30,469 bases of DNA from a virus. Made by a program: the position numbers and the translations under genes. The stretch is taken from IMG/VR virus record IMGVR_UViG_3300043468_002023, positions 1-30,469 of that record; one strand, given 5' to 3'. Below the pieces are notes generated by a model. It saw only the letters and a list, made by a program, of their open reading frames with translations, did not search any database and was not told the DNA's origin. This document shows, in pieces, positions 22,800 through 30,469 of this stretch; within the stretch, counting starts at the first letter, position 1; every line of letters starts with the position of its first letter.

Positions 22800-24511
22800 T
22801 AAAATTTTCCAAAATACGCTGGCGAAACTTTCTAAGTACTGGCAGTAACTTTACTGAGATACAACTAAATCGCAGTCCTAGCACTCTGATCATAGGTGAG
22901 AATGGAGCCGGTAAAAGCACCATATTGGATGCCATTTGTTTTGCATTGTTCGGAAAACCCTTTCGCAGCATCAACAAGCCACAGCTGGTAAACAGCATCA
23001 ACGGTAAAAATTGCGAAGTAGAAATAGAATTCAGCATAGGCAGAAAAAACTATAGCATTGTTCGTGGCATCAAGCCTGCGATTTTTGAAATTACCTGTGA
23101 TGGTGAAGTGCTTAATCAGGATGCTGCCAGCCGGGACTATCAAAAGATTCTCGAAGAACAAATACTAAAATTAAACTATAAGTCTTTCACACAGATTGTC
23201 ATACTAGGCAGTGCCAGCTTTACACCCTTCATGCAGTTGCCACCATCGCACAGACGCGAAATCATCGAAGACATTTTGGATATTCAGATCTTTACGGTCA
23301 TGAATACTGTGCTAAAAGATAAAATAAGCATTGTCAAGGACAGCATCAAAACCATTGATGGTCAGATCGAAGTAGGCAAGCAAAAAGTCAAAGTTCAAGG
23401 CGAGTATGTAAAAAAGTTAGAAGATGACAAAAAGAAACGAGAAGCAGATGCAAACCTGGCCATCACCGAATCACAAGCAACTATTAATAGATTACAACAA
23501 GAGGCAGCGCAGCTGGCTGAAAATCTACAGACTCTCAAAGAATCAACAGCGGACGAGTCAACTGTCTCGCAAAGAAGAACTGAGATGGTTACTTTACTTA
23601 AATCACTCAATCAGCGTATCAACTCTGCCAGGGATCAGATTACCTTCTACGAGGAACATGATAATTGTCCAACATGCGCTCAGCTTCTTACTGGAGAGCT
23701 TAAGTCTACAGCGATTGAGAAACACTCGCATAAAATCGAAGAAATCAACGCGGCACTTGATTCCCTTAACCATAAAATCTCAGAAGTTGAAGCAAGAATT
23801 GATGCAATATCTGCTATCAAAAACACGATTGCCGATGTACAGGATTCGATCGTTGACATCAACAGTAAAATTATCAGCGAGCAAACCTTTATCCGTAAGA
23901 TACAGACTGAAGCAGAGAAATCGGTTGATACAGAAAACAGTTTGGATAGCGCTAAATCAACCCTCAAAGAACTTGCCAAAGAAGTTGTATCGGCGTCAGA
24001 AAGTAAAAGTAAGTTCCGCGAGGACTCGTATTATCTTGAAGCCTGTGCCACGTTACTCAAGGATACTGGAATCAAAACTAGAATTATAAAACAGTATCTG
24101 CCCGTAATCAACAAGCTGGTAAATAAATATCTAGCAGCCATGGACTTCTTTGTGAGCTTTGAGTTGGATGAAACCTTCAAAGAAGTCATTCGCAGTCGTC
24201 ACCGAGACGATTTTAGCTATGCCAGCTTTAGTGAAGGGGAAAAGCAACGCATTGACCTTGCTCTCCTATTCACCTGGCGTACCATAGCCAAGATGAAGAA
24301 CAGTGCAGCCACCAACCTTCTCATACTCGATGAAGTATTCGATTCTAGTCTTGACAACAACGGTACTGATTACGTCATGGGTCTTTTGAACACTCTGGGC
24401 GAAGAAACCAATACATTTGTCATTAGCCATAAAGGTGATCAGCTCTTTGATAAGTTTAGAAGTCTGATCAAATTCGAAAAACACCAAAATTTTAGCCAGA
24501 TGAAATTATGA
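22796..24511 (+). CDS. 46: Recombination endonuclease subunit gp46 (Rad50/SbcC-like)
   Basis: This is the ATPase subunit of the gp46/47 complex. It has 571 residues (T4: 560). Walker A GENGAGKS is at 34-41, a Q-loop region follows (YKSFTQIVILG), then coiled coil flanking a zinc hook CPTC at 291-294. The second ATPase half has the signature FSEGEKQRIDLALLF and Walker B LLILDEVFDSS, followed by the switch His in VISHK. The central coiled-coil segment (about 23460-24040) has different codon use from both ends: serine codons are TCN 17 to AGY 6 there, against strong AGY preference on either side, a sign of a recombined patch. The reading frame is intact. Confidence 0.96.
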   Translation: MIKFSKIRWRNFLSTGSNFTEIQLNRSPSTLIIGENGAGKSTILDAICFALFGKPFRSINKPQLVNSINGKNCEVEIEFSIGRKNYSIVRGIKPAIFEITCDGEVLNQDAASRDYQKILEEQILKLNYKSFTQIVILGSASFTPFMQLPPSHRREIIEDILDIQIFTVMNTVLKDKISIVKDSIKTIDGQIEVGKQKVKVQGEYVKKLEDDKKKREADANLAITESQATINRLQQEAAQLAENLQTLKESTADESTVSQRRTEMVTLLKSLNQRINSARDQITFYEEHDNCPTCAQLLTGELKSTAIEKHSHKIEEINAALDSLNHKISEVEARIDAISAIKNTIADVQDSIVDINSKIISEQTFIRKIQTEAEKSVDTENSLDSAKSTLKELAKEVVSASESKSKFREDSYYLEACATLLKDTGIKTRIIKQYLPVINKLVNKYLAAMDFFVSFELDETFKEVIRSRHRDDFSYASFSEGEKQRIDLALLFTWRTIAKMKNSAATNLLILDEVFDSSLDNNGTDYVMGLLNTLGEETNTFVISHKGDQLFDKFRSLIKFEKHQNFSQMKL

Positions 24512-25098
24512 TTATAATCCGTAAAGACCTAATCAACATTGTTGATCCTGCTAGCGACATCATGCGTACTCCCTTGCAGGACTTTAATTTTGATGAACAC
24601 GCTCAAGCTGAAATCGACATGATGGTAAATGTTCTAACCAATAAAATGGTAGAGCTTGGTGGTGTTGGTCTTAGTGCCAACCAGGTTGGTTTGCCATATA
24701 GAGTGTTCGTCATGGGCATCAAAGAATATCATGGAGCATTTTTCAATCCTCGAATCATTGAAACCATTGGTGAGCCCCAGGCTTTCAAGGAAGGTTGTCT
24801 AAGTTATCCCGGCCTGTTCATGTACATCAAACGTCCAGATTCAGTGCGTGTAGGTTATCAGAATCAACGAGGAGAGCATCGTGAAACTACATTTTCAGGT
24901 TTGACGGCAAGAATTTTTCAACATGAATATGATCATATGGAAGGCAGAGATTTTACCATGGGCGCTAGCAAGCTAAAAATGAAAATGGCCAAGGATCGAT
25001 ACGAAAAGAAAAAGAAGCAACTAATCAGGCAACATGCCATAGCCACCATGCGAAAGGCCATCGAAGATGGACACCAAGAAAATACTAAAGCAGTATGA
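24508..25098 (+). CDS. def: Peptide deformylase
   Basis: The enzyme removes the formyl group from N-terminal methionine of new proteins. It has 196 residues, close to bacterial enzymes (~170). All three motifs are present: GVGLSANQ (52-59; the usual Gly-Leu-Ala is Gly-Leu-Ser here), EGCLS (95-99, metal ligand C97) and QHEYDH (138-143, H139, E140, H143). Unlike the shortened cyanophage enzymes, it has a basic C-terminal helical extension (~155-196, rich in Lys). It is coupled to gp46 by ATGA. Phage deformylases are thought to support rapid translation of phage proteins. Confidence 0.95.
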   Translation: MIIIRKDLINIVDPASDIMRTPLQDFNFDEHAQAEIDMMVNVLTNKMVELGGVGLSANQVGLPYRVFVMGIKEYHGAFFNPRIIETIGEPQAFKEGCLSYPGLFMYIKRPDSVRVGYQNQRGEHRETTFSGLTARIFQHEYDHMEGRDFTMGASKLKMKMAKDRYEKKKKQLIRQHAIATMRKAIEDGHQENTKAV

Positions 25099-25342
25099 AG
25101 AACATGACTTCGGTTTCACGACCGAAGACGACCTCGAAGAAAAATTAGACAATCTTCATGGTCAATATCTGGACGAAGTGTCGGCTCTCAAGGCCGACAT
25201 TCAACAATTAGAAAAGTTAATCATGCCCTTGCTGGTCAATCTCATGAAGAACCCCGACAAGCCTACCATTAAATGGCCTAATCGCAAGGAACAGATCGAA
25301 GGGCAAATTGAGAAAATCCTAGCCATAACGAGGAAATCATGA
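25067..25342 (+). CDS. Unknown small coiled-coil protein
   Basis: This 91-residue charged helical protein overlaps the def 3' end by 32 nt. A heptad-like helix runs from about residue 20 to 58 (LEEKLDNLHGQYLDEVSALK onwards), then a Pro-containing turn (NPDKPTIKWPN) and a second helix. No catalytic motif is visible. It belongs to a run of three small coupled genes between def and the VWA gene. Its function is unknown. Confidence 0.6.
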   Translation: MDTKKILKQYEEHDFGFTTEDDLEEKLDNLHGQYLDEVSALKADIQQLEKLIMPLLVNLMKNPDKPTIKWPNRKEQIEGQIEKILAITRKS

Positions 25343-25539
25343 ATCACGAAGTTGAAAAATACGAAGGTGAACTAAGGGAATTACGCGAACAAGTAAGAAT
25401 GTTATGCACAGAAAACAAGGACTATGTTCTCATAGCTGCCAACAAAAAAATGATAAGGTACAATTCTAATCGTCCTATCAAACAAATTTTAGCTGACTTG
25501 CCCTATGAAGTCACCGAGGTTTATGCGAGGATCCTATAA
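25339..25539 (+). CDS. Unknown small protein
   Basis: This 66-residue protein overlaps the genes on both sides by 1-4 nt (ATGA, then TAATG). An N-terminal Glu/Arg-rich helix (residues 1-25) is followed by a more hydrophobic part with strand-like YVLIAAN and a C-terminal YEVTEVYARIL. A ribosome site, GAGGAAATC, lies at the end of the previous gene. No function is recognised. Confidence 0.55.
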   Translation: MNHEVEKYEGELRELREQVRMLCTENKDYVLIAANKKMIRYNSNRPIKQILADLPYEVTEVYARIL

Positions 25540-25859
25540 TGGCAAATCAATTATTGATGTGGGATCTGGATCATGGTACTAAGGTTACATATGAAACTTT
25601 GGCCATCAAAGGAAGCATGCAGACTGTTGAGTACTATCTTAGTAATACGCAATTAGTACAGTTTGAAGATGATGATGAAGCCAAACGCTATGTAAAGGAG
25701 GAGCTTGCCAAGCTTGTAGCTAAACAGATCATGGAAAACCAAGATTTGGTTAGCTTTGTAAAATCCGAAGATTATAACCAGGGCATAACCAGGTACAAGG
25801 CAAGGTTTTGTTTGGTACCTGGAGAAATGGTTCAAGAAATGATAAAGTTAAAACATTGA
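25539..25859 (+). CDS. Unknown small protein
   Basis: This 106-residue protein starts as TAATG with the previous gene; GCGAGGATCC upstream may be a ribosome site. It has an alpha/beta mix: LLMWDLDHGTKVTYE, a strand on QTVEYYLSNT, an acidic turn EDDDEAKRY, a helix on KEELAKLVAKQIM, and a final helix on EMVQEMIKL. It is the last gene before the sigma70-type promoter at 25881, so it probably ends the def transcription unit, though no terminator is seen. The function is unknown. Confidence 0.6.
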   Translation: MANQLLMWDLDHGTKVTYETLAIKGSMQTVEYYLSNTQLVQFEDDDEAKRYVKEELAKLVAKQIMENQDLVSFVKSEDYNQGITRYKARFCLVPGEMVQEMIKLKH

Positions 25860-25880
25860 TTTCAAAGCAGAAAATAGTGC

Positions 25881-25909
25881 TTGACTCTAGGTTGCAAAGG
25901 TGCTAGAAT
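25881..25909 (+). promoter_or_regulatory. Sigma70-type promoter before the VWA gene
   Basis: TTGACT (-35, 25881-25886), a 17-nt spacer, an extended TGC and TAGAAT (-10, 25904-25909). It lies in the 72-nt gap before ATG 25932. The -10 is centred in the palindrome TGCTAGAATAGCA. A nearly identical promoter lies before the AAA+ gene at 28148. The next gene has the ribosome site AAGGAGAA. Confidence 0.85.
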
Positions 25910-25931
25910 AGCAGTATAGTAAGGAGAACAC

Positions 25932-28151
25932 ATGGAAAACCGAGGTATTCTAGCCCGTCTCATGGCTGTGGAGAACATTACAGTCGAACATCGCAACATC
26001 GAAACTGCTAGTTTCGATGTACTAAATCGTGTGCTCACCCTTCCGACCTGGAAGGCCATGAGCCCCGAGCTCTATGACATGTTGAGAGCTCATGAAGTTG
26101 GTCATGCTCTGGAGACGCCTGCACAGGGTTGGCATGGTACGGTCATTGCTGATCGACGCCTAAAAAGTTTCCTCAACGTAGTCGAAGATGCTCGCATTGA
26201 ACGTTTGATCAAGAATCGTTTTCCTGGTCTGCGTCCTAGTTTCGTCAAAGGCTACAAGGAATTGTACGACCAAGACTTTTTTGGTACGGCCAATAAAAAA
26301 CTAGACACTCTGCTGCTGGTTGACCGCATCAATTTGCATTTCAAGATTGGCAGTCATCTAAATGTTCCCTTTGACGACTACGAACAGACCATTGTCGATC
26401 GTGTAGCACAAGCTCGTACCTGGGATGATGTTGTGGCCCTGGCCAAGGAAATCTATGACTTCGATGCCGAAGAGCTCAAGCGTCAAATCGAAGAAAGTCT
26501 TGATGCTCAACGCATGCTTTCGGATGGTTTGGGTGATTTGGAATACGACGAAGATGCCGAAGGCCTAGAATCCGAAGAAGAAGCCGAAGGCGAAACTTCC
26601 GATGAACGCCACAAGGTTGGCGGCGATGGTGCCAGTGGTAATGTACATACTCCTGGTCGCAAGGTACTAGATGATTGGTATGAGTTTAGAAGCGAAACTG
26701 ATGGTCCAGAAAGCATGACCGACACCATATTCAGACAACGCGAAACAGAACTGCTGGATGAAAAAACTCTGCCCAGAATCTATGTTGACGTTCCAACGGC
26801 TAACCTAGACAACATCATTGTTCCGCATAAAGTCGTAGCCGATCAATTTAAATTTGTTGCTCTGGAAGGCGCAGAAATTGACCAGCATCTCAAGAACAAC
26901 TTGAAATTTCCAGAGTACAAGGCAGACTTCATGTTGCGCAACAGTAGATTTGTTGATCACATGGTGCGCGAATTCGAGATCAAACGCAATGCTCGTCAGA
27001 TGGCCAGAGCCGGCAGTGCCAAGACAGGTGCATTGAACCTCAAGAAGGTACATCAATACAAGTTGACCGATGACCTGTTCCAACGGCTAACAGTTGTACC
27101 CAAAGGCAAGAATCATGGCATGATCATGATGTTTGATCAGAGCGGCAGCATGGGCGAATACTATGGCCAGACTTTGGAACAGATAGTTGTACTCAGCATG
27201 TTCTGTCGTAAGATTAATGTACCATTCCATGTCTATGGGTTTACCGACAATACCGATCATCTTCCCAACAACCAAAGATATGTTGAGCGTGCAAGTTTCT
27301 CAAGCAACGTTGGTGAAATTGCTTTCCATGGTCGGAATTATTTTACTCTGCGCGAATATTTTTCACATACACAGACATCAACAGAATTCAAAGCCATGGT
27401 GGACAGAGTTTTGATATTGGCTGCTAGTTGGCGTAGGCGTAGTAGCTACATGGTTAGCATGTTGCCCTTGAGCGAACGTCTGTGTGGTACTCCCTTGAAC
27501 GAAGCCATTGCCAGTCTCATAGAAATGGTTCCGGCCTTCAAAAAAGCTCATAGGTTGGACATTGTAAACACCATTCTGCTTACCGATGGTGAAAGCAACA
27601 ATGCTCTGAGTTCTTTTGTTGCCAATACAGATACCACTGAAAATTCACGACCCAAGACCGCAAACTATGTACATCGTTATGCTGGCTCAACTTATCTTTG
27701 CTTTAGGCACAAGGTCAGCAAATTAGAAGTGCAGACTTTGACCCATCACGACAATCGTGATGCAAGAACTACTGCGGCCTTGCTGCGGTTGATGTCCTCA
27801 ATTACGGGTGCCCGTACCATTGGCTACTTTATTTCCGAAGGACACCGCAATCGTTTGCGTGAATGGTACAAAAGCAATCATGAACTATCCAATCCTAATT
27901 CCGAAGAAACTTTTGCCGAGTCAGCCGCTCTTGAAATTAGAAAACATGGTTATTGGTTATCCAAGGATGAACTGTTGACTGGTTACAAGAACTATTTCAG
28001 AGTAAGCGGTAAGTTCCTGGACTTCAAAGAAGAATCGTTGGAAGTTGATAGTGCAAATACCAAGGATCTTCGCAAGGCATTTGCCAAGTTACATGGTGAC
28101 AAACGCAAGCATCGTTTACTTCTTAGTAATTTTATTGAGCAGATTGCTTGA
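25932..28151 (+). CDS. VWA-domain protein with N-terminal HEXXH motif (CobT/MoxR-partner type)
   Basis: This large 739-residue protein begins with a zincin-like segment: LRAHEVGHALETP (HEVGH at 54-58), then VVEDARIERLIKNRFPG (~83-99), which could supply further active-site residues. An acidic low-complexity stretch follows (~180-235). From ~395 it has a von Willebrand factor A domain with the MIDAS start FDQSGSMGE (D402, S404, S406) and a later LLTDGESN (D552). This layout recalls CobT-like proteins that work with MoxR/CobS AAA+ ATPases, and such an ATPase is the next gene. No cobalt-chelatase activity is implied. Protease or chaperone-type remodelling of a target is a plausible role. It has its own sigma70 promoter. 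Confidence 0.85.
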   Translation: MENRGILARLMAVENITVEHRNIETASFDVLNRVLTLPTWKAMSPELYDMLRAHEVGHALETPAQGWHGTVIADRRLKSFLNVVEDARIERLIKNRFPGLRPSFVKGYKELYDQDFFGTANKKLDTLLLVDRINLHFKIGSHLNVPFDDYEQTIVDRVAQARTWDDVVALAKEIYDFDAEELKRQIEESLDAQRMLSDGLGDLEYDEDAEGLESEEEAEGETSDERHKVGGDGASGNVHTPGRKVLDDWYEFRSETDGPESMTDTIFRQRETELLDEKTLPRIYVDVPTANLDNIIVPHKVVADQFKFVALEGAEIDQHLKNNLKFPEYKADFMLRNSRFVDHMVREFEIKRNARQMARAGSAKTGALNLKKVHQYKLTDDLFQRLTVVPKGKNHGMIMMFDQSGSMGEYYGQTLEQIVVLSMFCRKINVPFHVYGFTDNTDHLPNNQRYVERASFSSNVGEIAFHGRNYFTLREYFSHTQTSTEFKAMVDRVLILAASWRRRSSYMVSMLPLSERLCGTPLNEAIASLIEMVPAFKKAHRLDIVNTILLTDGESNNALSSFVANTDTTENSRPKTANYVHRYAGSTYLCFRHKVSKLEVQTLTHHDNRDARTTAALLRLMSSITGARTIGYFISEGHRNRLREWYKSNHELSNPNSEETFAESAALEIRKHGYWLSKDELLTGYKNYFRVSGKFLDFKEESLEVDSANTKDLRKAFAKLHGDKRKHRLLLSNFIEQIA

Positions 28152-28176
28152 CAGTCGAAGAAATTCGTGCTAGAAT
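28148..28176 (+). promoter_or_regulatory. Sigma70-type promoter before the AAA+ gene
   Basis: TTGACA (-35, 28148-28153) overlaps the TGA stop of the VWA gene. A 17-nt spacer with an extended TGC precedes TAGAAT (-10, 28171-28176). The 14-nt segment around the -10 is identical to that of the promoter at 25881. The AAA+ start lies 26 nt beyond. Confidence 0.88.
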
Positions 28177-28202
28177 AGCATTACATATATCATGGAGCCT
28201 GT

Positions 28203-29384
28203 ATGAAATACACTGATCTTAGCAAAAAGTCCCTGGTTGAAAAGCTTCTTTCGGACAATGGTCCCAGGGTCGATCGCCGTACCATCGAAGCCGCAGCCCA
28301 GGCCATGGGCTTGCCTTTTCCCAGATTCATCATCGACAACAACAATCTTAAGGTTGGTCGTGGCATTTGGGATCTTGGTAATTTTGATCCCGCTGTCCCT
28401 GCACCTGTTGCTAGTTATGAGCAACTAGCTGCACCAGCCCTGGCTGCTTCGGTTACGGCCATTGAGACTGTGCGCCAAAAGCGACTCATGAATGAGTTTG
28501 TTGATCTAGTTCCCGAAGAAGATGCTAACTTTGTTAGCCATGGCTTCTTCAGGGACCTTACTCAGATCATTCGCAGCAAGGATTTCTTTCCGGTGTTCAT
28601 TACGGGCCTGAGCGGCAATGGCAAAACCAGCATGGTTGAGCAGGTATGTGCTCGCCTAAAACGCGAAATGTTTCGTGTGAACATCAGCATTGAGACCGAC
28701 GAAGACGATCTCATTGGTGGTGCTACGCTGGTGGATGGTAACGTTGTATATCGTGAAGGTCCAGTGTTGACTGCCATGCGTCGTGGTGCAGTGTTGTTGC
28801 TTGACGAAGTCGATCGTGGCAGCAACAAGTTGCTTTGCTTGCAGAGTGTGCTAGAAGGTAAGTCCTACCTGAATAAAAAGACTGGTGAAGTAGTTCGTCC
28901 AGCTCCGGGCTTTACGGTGGTTGCCACAGCCAATACCAAGGGTCGTGGTACTGAAGATGGCAAGTACATTGCTGCGCAGATCCTGGACGAAGCATTCCTG
29001 GAGCGTTTCAGCATCACAGTCGAGCAAGAATATGCTGAACCCAAGGTAGAGAAAAAGATAGTCATGAACTACATGGCTAAATACAACATATCAGATGAAG
29101 ATTTTGCTTCGAAGCTTGTGGCTTGGGCCGATATCATTCGCCGTACTCATTCCGAAGGCGGTGTGGATGAAATTATTAGTACCCGCCGTCTGGTGGATGT
29201 GGTCAAGACCTTCAGTAAGTTCAATGATCGTAAAAAAGCCATTGAGCTCTGTACCAACCGTTTCGATGAAGAAACCAAGTTAGCCTTCCGTGAACTGTAT
29301 GCCAAATTGGAAGCTCCTCCGGTCCCCGAAGAAGTTGCTCCAGCAGCTCCTTCTGTAGACCCCAGTGTAGAGATTCCTTTCTAA
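28203..29384 (+). CDS. MoxR/CobS-type AAA+ ATPase
   Basis: This 393-residue ATPase has an N-terminal helical part (1-110), then a AAA+ core: Walker A GLSGNGKT (135-142), ETDEDDLIGG (~164-173), Walker B VLLLDEVDR (~197-205), sensor-1 VVATANTKGRG, and ILDEAFLERF with the arginine of the ERF box. The C-terminal end is Pro/Ala/Glu-rich. It resembles CobS and other MoxR ATPases that pair with VWA proteins. Similar genes in T4-like cyanophages are often labelled 'cobS', though cobalamin synthesis is not shown. It has its own strong promoter and forms a two-gene unit with the preceding VWA gene. Confidence 0.92.
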   Translation: MKYTDLSKKSLVEKLLSDNGPRVDRRTIEAAAQAMGLPFPRFIIDNNNLKVGRGIWDLGNFDPAVPAPVASYEQLAAPALAASVTAIETVRQKRLMNEFVDLVPEEDANFVSHGFFRDLTQIIRSKDFFPVFITGLSGNGKTSMVEQVCARLKREMFRVNISIETDEDDLIGGATLVDGNVVYREGPVLTAMRRGAVLLLDEVDRGSNKLLCLQSVLEGKSYLNKKTGEVVRPAPGFTVVATANTKGRGTEDGKYIAAQILDEAFLERFSITVEQEYAEPKVEKKIVMNYMAKYNISDEDFASKLVAWADIIRRTHSEGGVDEIISTRRLVDVVKTFSKFNDRKKAIELCTNRFDEETKLAFRELYAKLEAPPVPEEVAPAAPSVDPSVEIPF

Positions 29385-29392
29385 GGAGTATT

Positions 29393-30109
29393 ATGCAAAG
29401 TCTTAAGAATGATAAACATGTTCTGACGGTCATCACGCCCACCATTGGGCGTGATATTTTGGATCGTCAGATTGAGAGCATTGATGCACAGACCGTAGCC
29501 GGTCAAATTTTTCACCTCATCATGTGGGATGAAAAGCGAATCGATGCAGGCATAGACCCCATGTCCTACAACGGTCCCAATCGTTACAGCATGGTCTTGC
29601 CCTGGGGGTTGGGACGGTACAAAGGAGCTCCAGGATCTAGTTTGAGAGCCGTAGCACTCATGGCTGCTAATACTACTTGGGTAACATTCGCTGACGATGA
29701 TGTAGTATGGCGACCGACGCATGCTGAAAGCATGCTTAGAGCTGCCAACGGCCATCATTGGGCCGCTTGTCTGCGTCACATCTATGCACCAGGATCAGGT
29801 ACCAGATTCCAAGAACAAGGGCGTGGTGAATATCTGGGCATAGACAGATTTGAGAGTGTGGGCGATGATCCAAATCGCAACGTACCCTATGAAATGATAG
29901 ATAATAATTGCCTGATGTTCAATCGCATTCTGGGTGTGCATGCTGCACATCTGTATCGCCTGATCGAAGGTCCTGGTGATGACCGACACTTTTATGCCTT
30001 CATGAAGCAAAATGCCGGACCCTTGGCACGTACCAACGAAGCCACCATCGAACATACATGCCCAGACCATCTCATAGACTTCTTTAGTCAAAACTGCAGC
30101 AAGGAATAG
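29393..30109 (+). CDS. GT2-type glycosyltransferase
   Basis: This 238-residue protein starts at ATG 29393 after AAGGAGTATT. It has the GT-A family 2 start VITPTIGRDILDRQIESI (~12-29), an acceptor-side variable stretch, and FADDDVVW around 100-107 with the DxD metal motif. No transmembrane segment is seen, so it is soluble, unlike host cell-wall GT2 enzymes. It is likely transcribed from the AAA+ promoter, as the gap is only eight nt. The sugar and acceptor are unknown. The next gene starts two nt after its stop. Confidence 0.82.
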   Translation: MQSLKNDKHVLTVITPTIGRDILDRQIESIDAQTVAGQIFHLIMWDEKRIDAGIDPMSYNGPNRYSMVLPWGLGRYKGAPGSSLRAVALMAANTTWVTFADDDVVWRPTHAESMLRAANGHHWAACLRHIYAPGSGTRFQEQGRGEYLGIDRFESVGDDPNRNVPYEMIDNNCLMFNRILGVHAAHLYRLIEGPGDDRHFYAFMKQNAGPLARTNEATIEHTCPDHLIDFFSQNCSKE

Positions 30110-30111
30110 AC

Positions 30112-30469
30112 ATGTCCAACAAATACATTTGCTATAGCTTCTGGGGAGAAGACGAGCGTTTCAGTCTAGGCGCAGTTAAAAATGCCGAACTAGCTCGTAC
30201 ACATCTGCCAGACTGGCAGGTCATCATGTATCATGATGACACTGTTCCCACCAAGTATATTCGTATACTTAACAACATGAGTCATGTAGAGGTTCGCAAC
30301 ATAGCCACCATAGATCCAGGCTATAAGATGGTGCACGGAGCATTCTGGCGTTTCTTGCCCATGTTTGAACGCGAAGGCCATTTTATCATGCGAGACACCG
30401 ACAGCCGACTGACCAAGCGTGAAGCAAGGGCCGTTGAAGAATGGGTGAGCTCGGATCGTACCTTTCATG
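30112..30469 (+). CDS. Glycosyltransferase-like protein, N-terminal part (runs off the window)
   Basis: The frame is open from ATG 30112 to the window end, 119 complete codons. It reads MSNKYICYSFWGEDERFSLG at the start. It then has the pattern HGAFWRFLPMF (~77-87) and IMRDTDSRLTKREARAVEEW (~93-112), the acidic D-x-D centre of nucleotide-diphospho-sugar transferase-like proteins. It is coupled to the GT2 gene by a two-nt gap. The ribosome site AAGGAATAG lies in the preceding stop region. The assignment to the transferase group is by motif and context only. Confidence 0.68.
   Translation, partial: MSNKYICYSFWGEDERFSLGAVKNAELARTHLPDWQVIMYHDDTVPTKYIRILNNMSHVEVRNIATIDPGYKMVHGAFWRFLPMFEREGHFIMRDTDSRLTKREARAVEEWVSSDRTFH

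Noticed and set aside
23424-24089. 221-codon + strand frame inside gp46
   Set aside because: It is a shifted-frame shadow of the gp46 coiled coil, with a very basic composition and no ribosome site. gp46 is intact across it.
24122-24129. AATAAATA inside gp46
   Set aside because: It is inside a coding region and ~380 nt from the next start, so probably a chance match.
25932-29384. Cobalt chelatase (CobS/CobT) reading of the AAA+ and VWA pair
   Set aside because: Similarity is at the level of MoxR-VWA architecture only. No CobN or other cobalamin genes are present, and the HEXXH motif is not a CobT feature I know of.
1-30469. CRISPR arrays, insertion sequences, integrase or attachment sites
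   Set aside because: No repeat arrays, terminal inverted repeats, transposase or integrase motifs were seen; the window fits a lytic phage.

Overview
This window is part of the genome of a T4-like tailed phage (contractile tail). Every supportable gene lies on the + strand. They are tightly packed, often with ATGA/TAATG overlaps, and no intergenic gap exceeds about 115 bases. The left end holds the T4 virion block in canonical order: tail sheath gp18 (5'-truncated), tail tube gp19, portal gp20, prohead core gp67, a small gp68-position protein, an unknown structural-type protein, protease gp21, scaffold gp22 and major capsid gp23. The T4 replication/recombination and late-transcription genes follow in the order seen in marine T4-like phages: uvsY, uvsW, gp55, then gp47-gp46. 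No photosynthesis genes are visible, so a cyanobacterial host is not supported. The host cannot be named; consensus sigma70-type promoters only suggest an ordinary bacterium.

Layout: (1) 1-7396, head and tail structural genes, with four TATAAATA-like late promoters that match the gp55 sigma factor encoded at 12024. (2) 7397-7506, hairpins, a rho-independent terminator and a perfect late promoter, followed by a methyltransferase of alien codon use that looks like a 'moron'. (3) 8163-9678, a tail-tube-fold protein and a glycosyltransferase. (4) 9694-12614, uvsY, uvsW, an unknown acidic protein and gp55. (5) 12650-20566, a 7-deazaguanine cluster: QueE, FolE, a DpdA-type transglycosylase, QueD and a YhhQ-type precursor transporter. 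It is interleaved with a DEDDh exonuclease, a glycan cassette (cupin, GT-B transferase, GDP-mannose dehydratase) and several unknown small genes. (6) 20572-21744, a DadA/DAO-type FAD oxidoreductase. (7) 21741-25859, gp47, gp46, peptide deformylase and three small unknowns. (8) 25862-29384, a protein with both an HEXXH motif and a VWA domain, paired with a MoxR/CobS-type AAA+ ATPase; each gene has its own near-identical sigma70 promoter. (9) 29393-end, two glycosyltransferase-like genes, the last truncated by the window edge.

How the genes work together: the structural genes build the prohead (gp20, 67, 21, 22, 23) and tail (18, 19). gp55 reads the late promoters, and gp46/47, UvsY and UvsW drive recombination-dependent replication. 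The 7-deazaguanine genes most plausibly make or import a modified guanine and exchange it into phage DNA, which would resist host restriction. The sugar genes suggest glycosylation of DNA, virion or host surface. The points most worth a second look are the DpdA/QueD/QueE/YhhQ cluster with an adjacent FAD amine-oxidase-like enzyme, the HEXXH-VWA/AAA+ pair with twin palindromic promoters, and a mosaic zinc-hook segment inside gp46.
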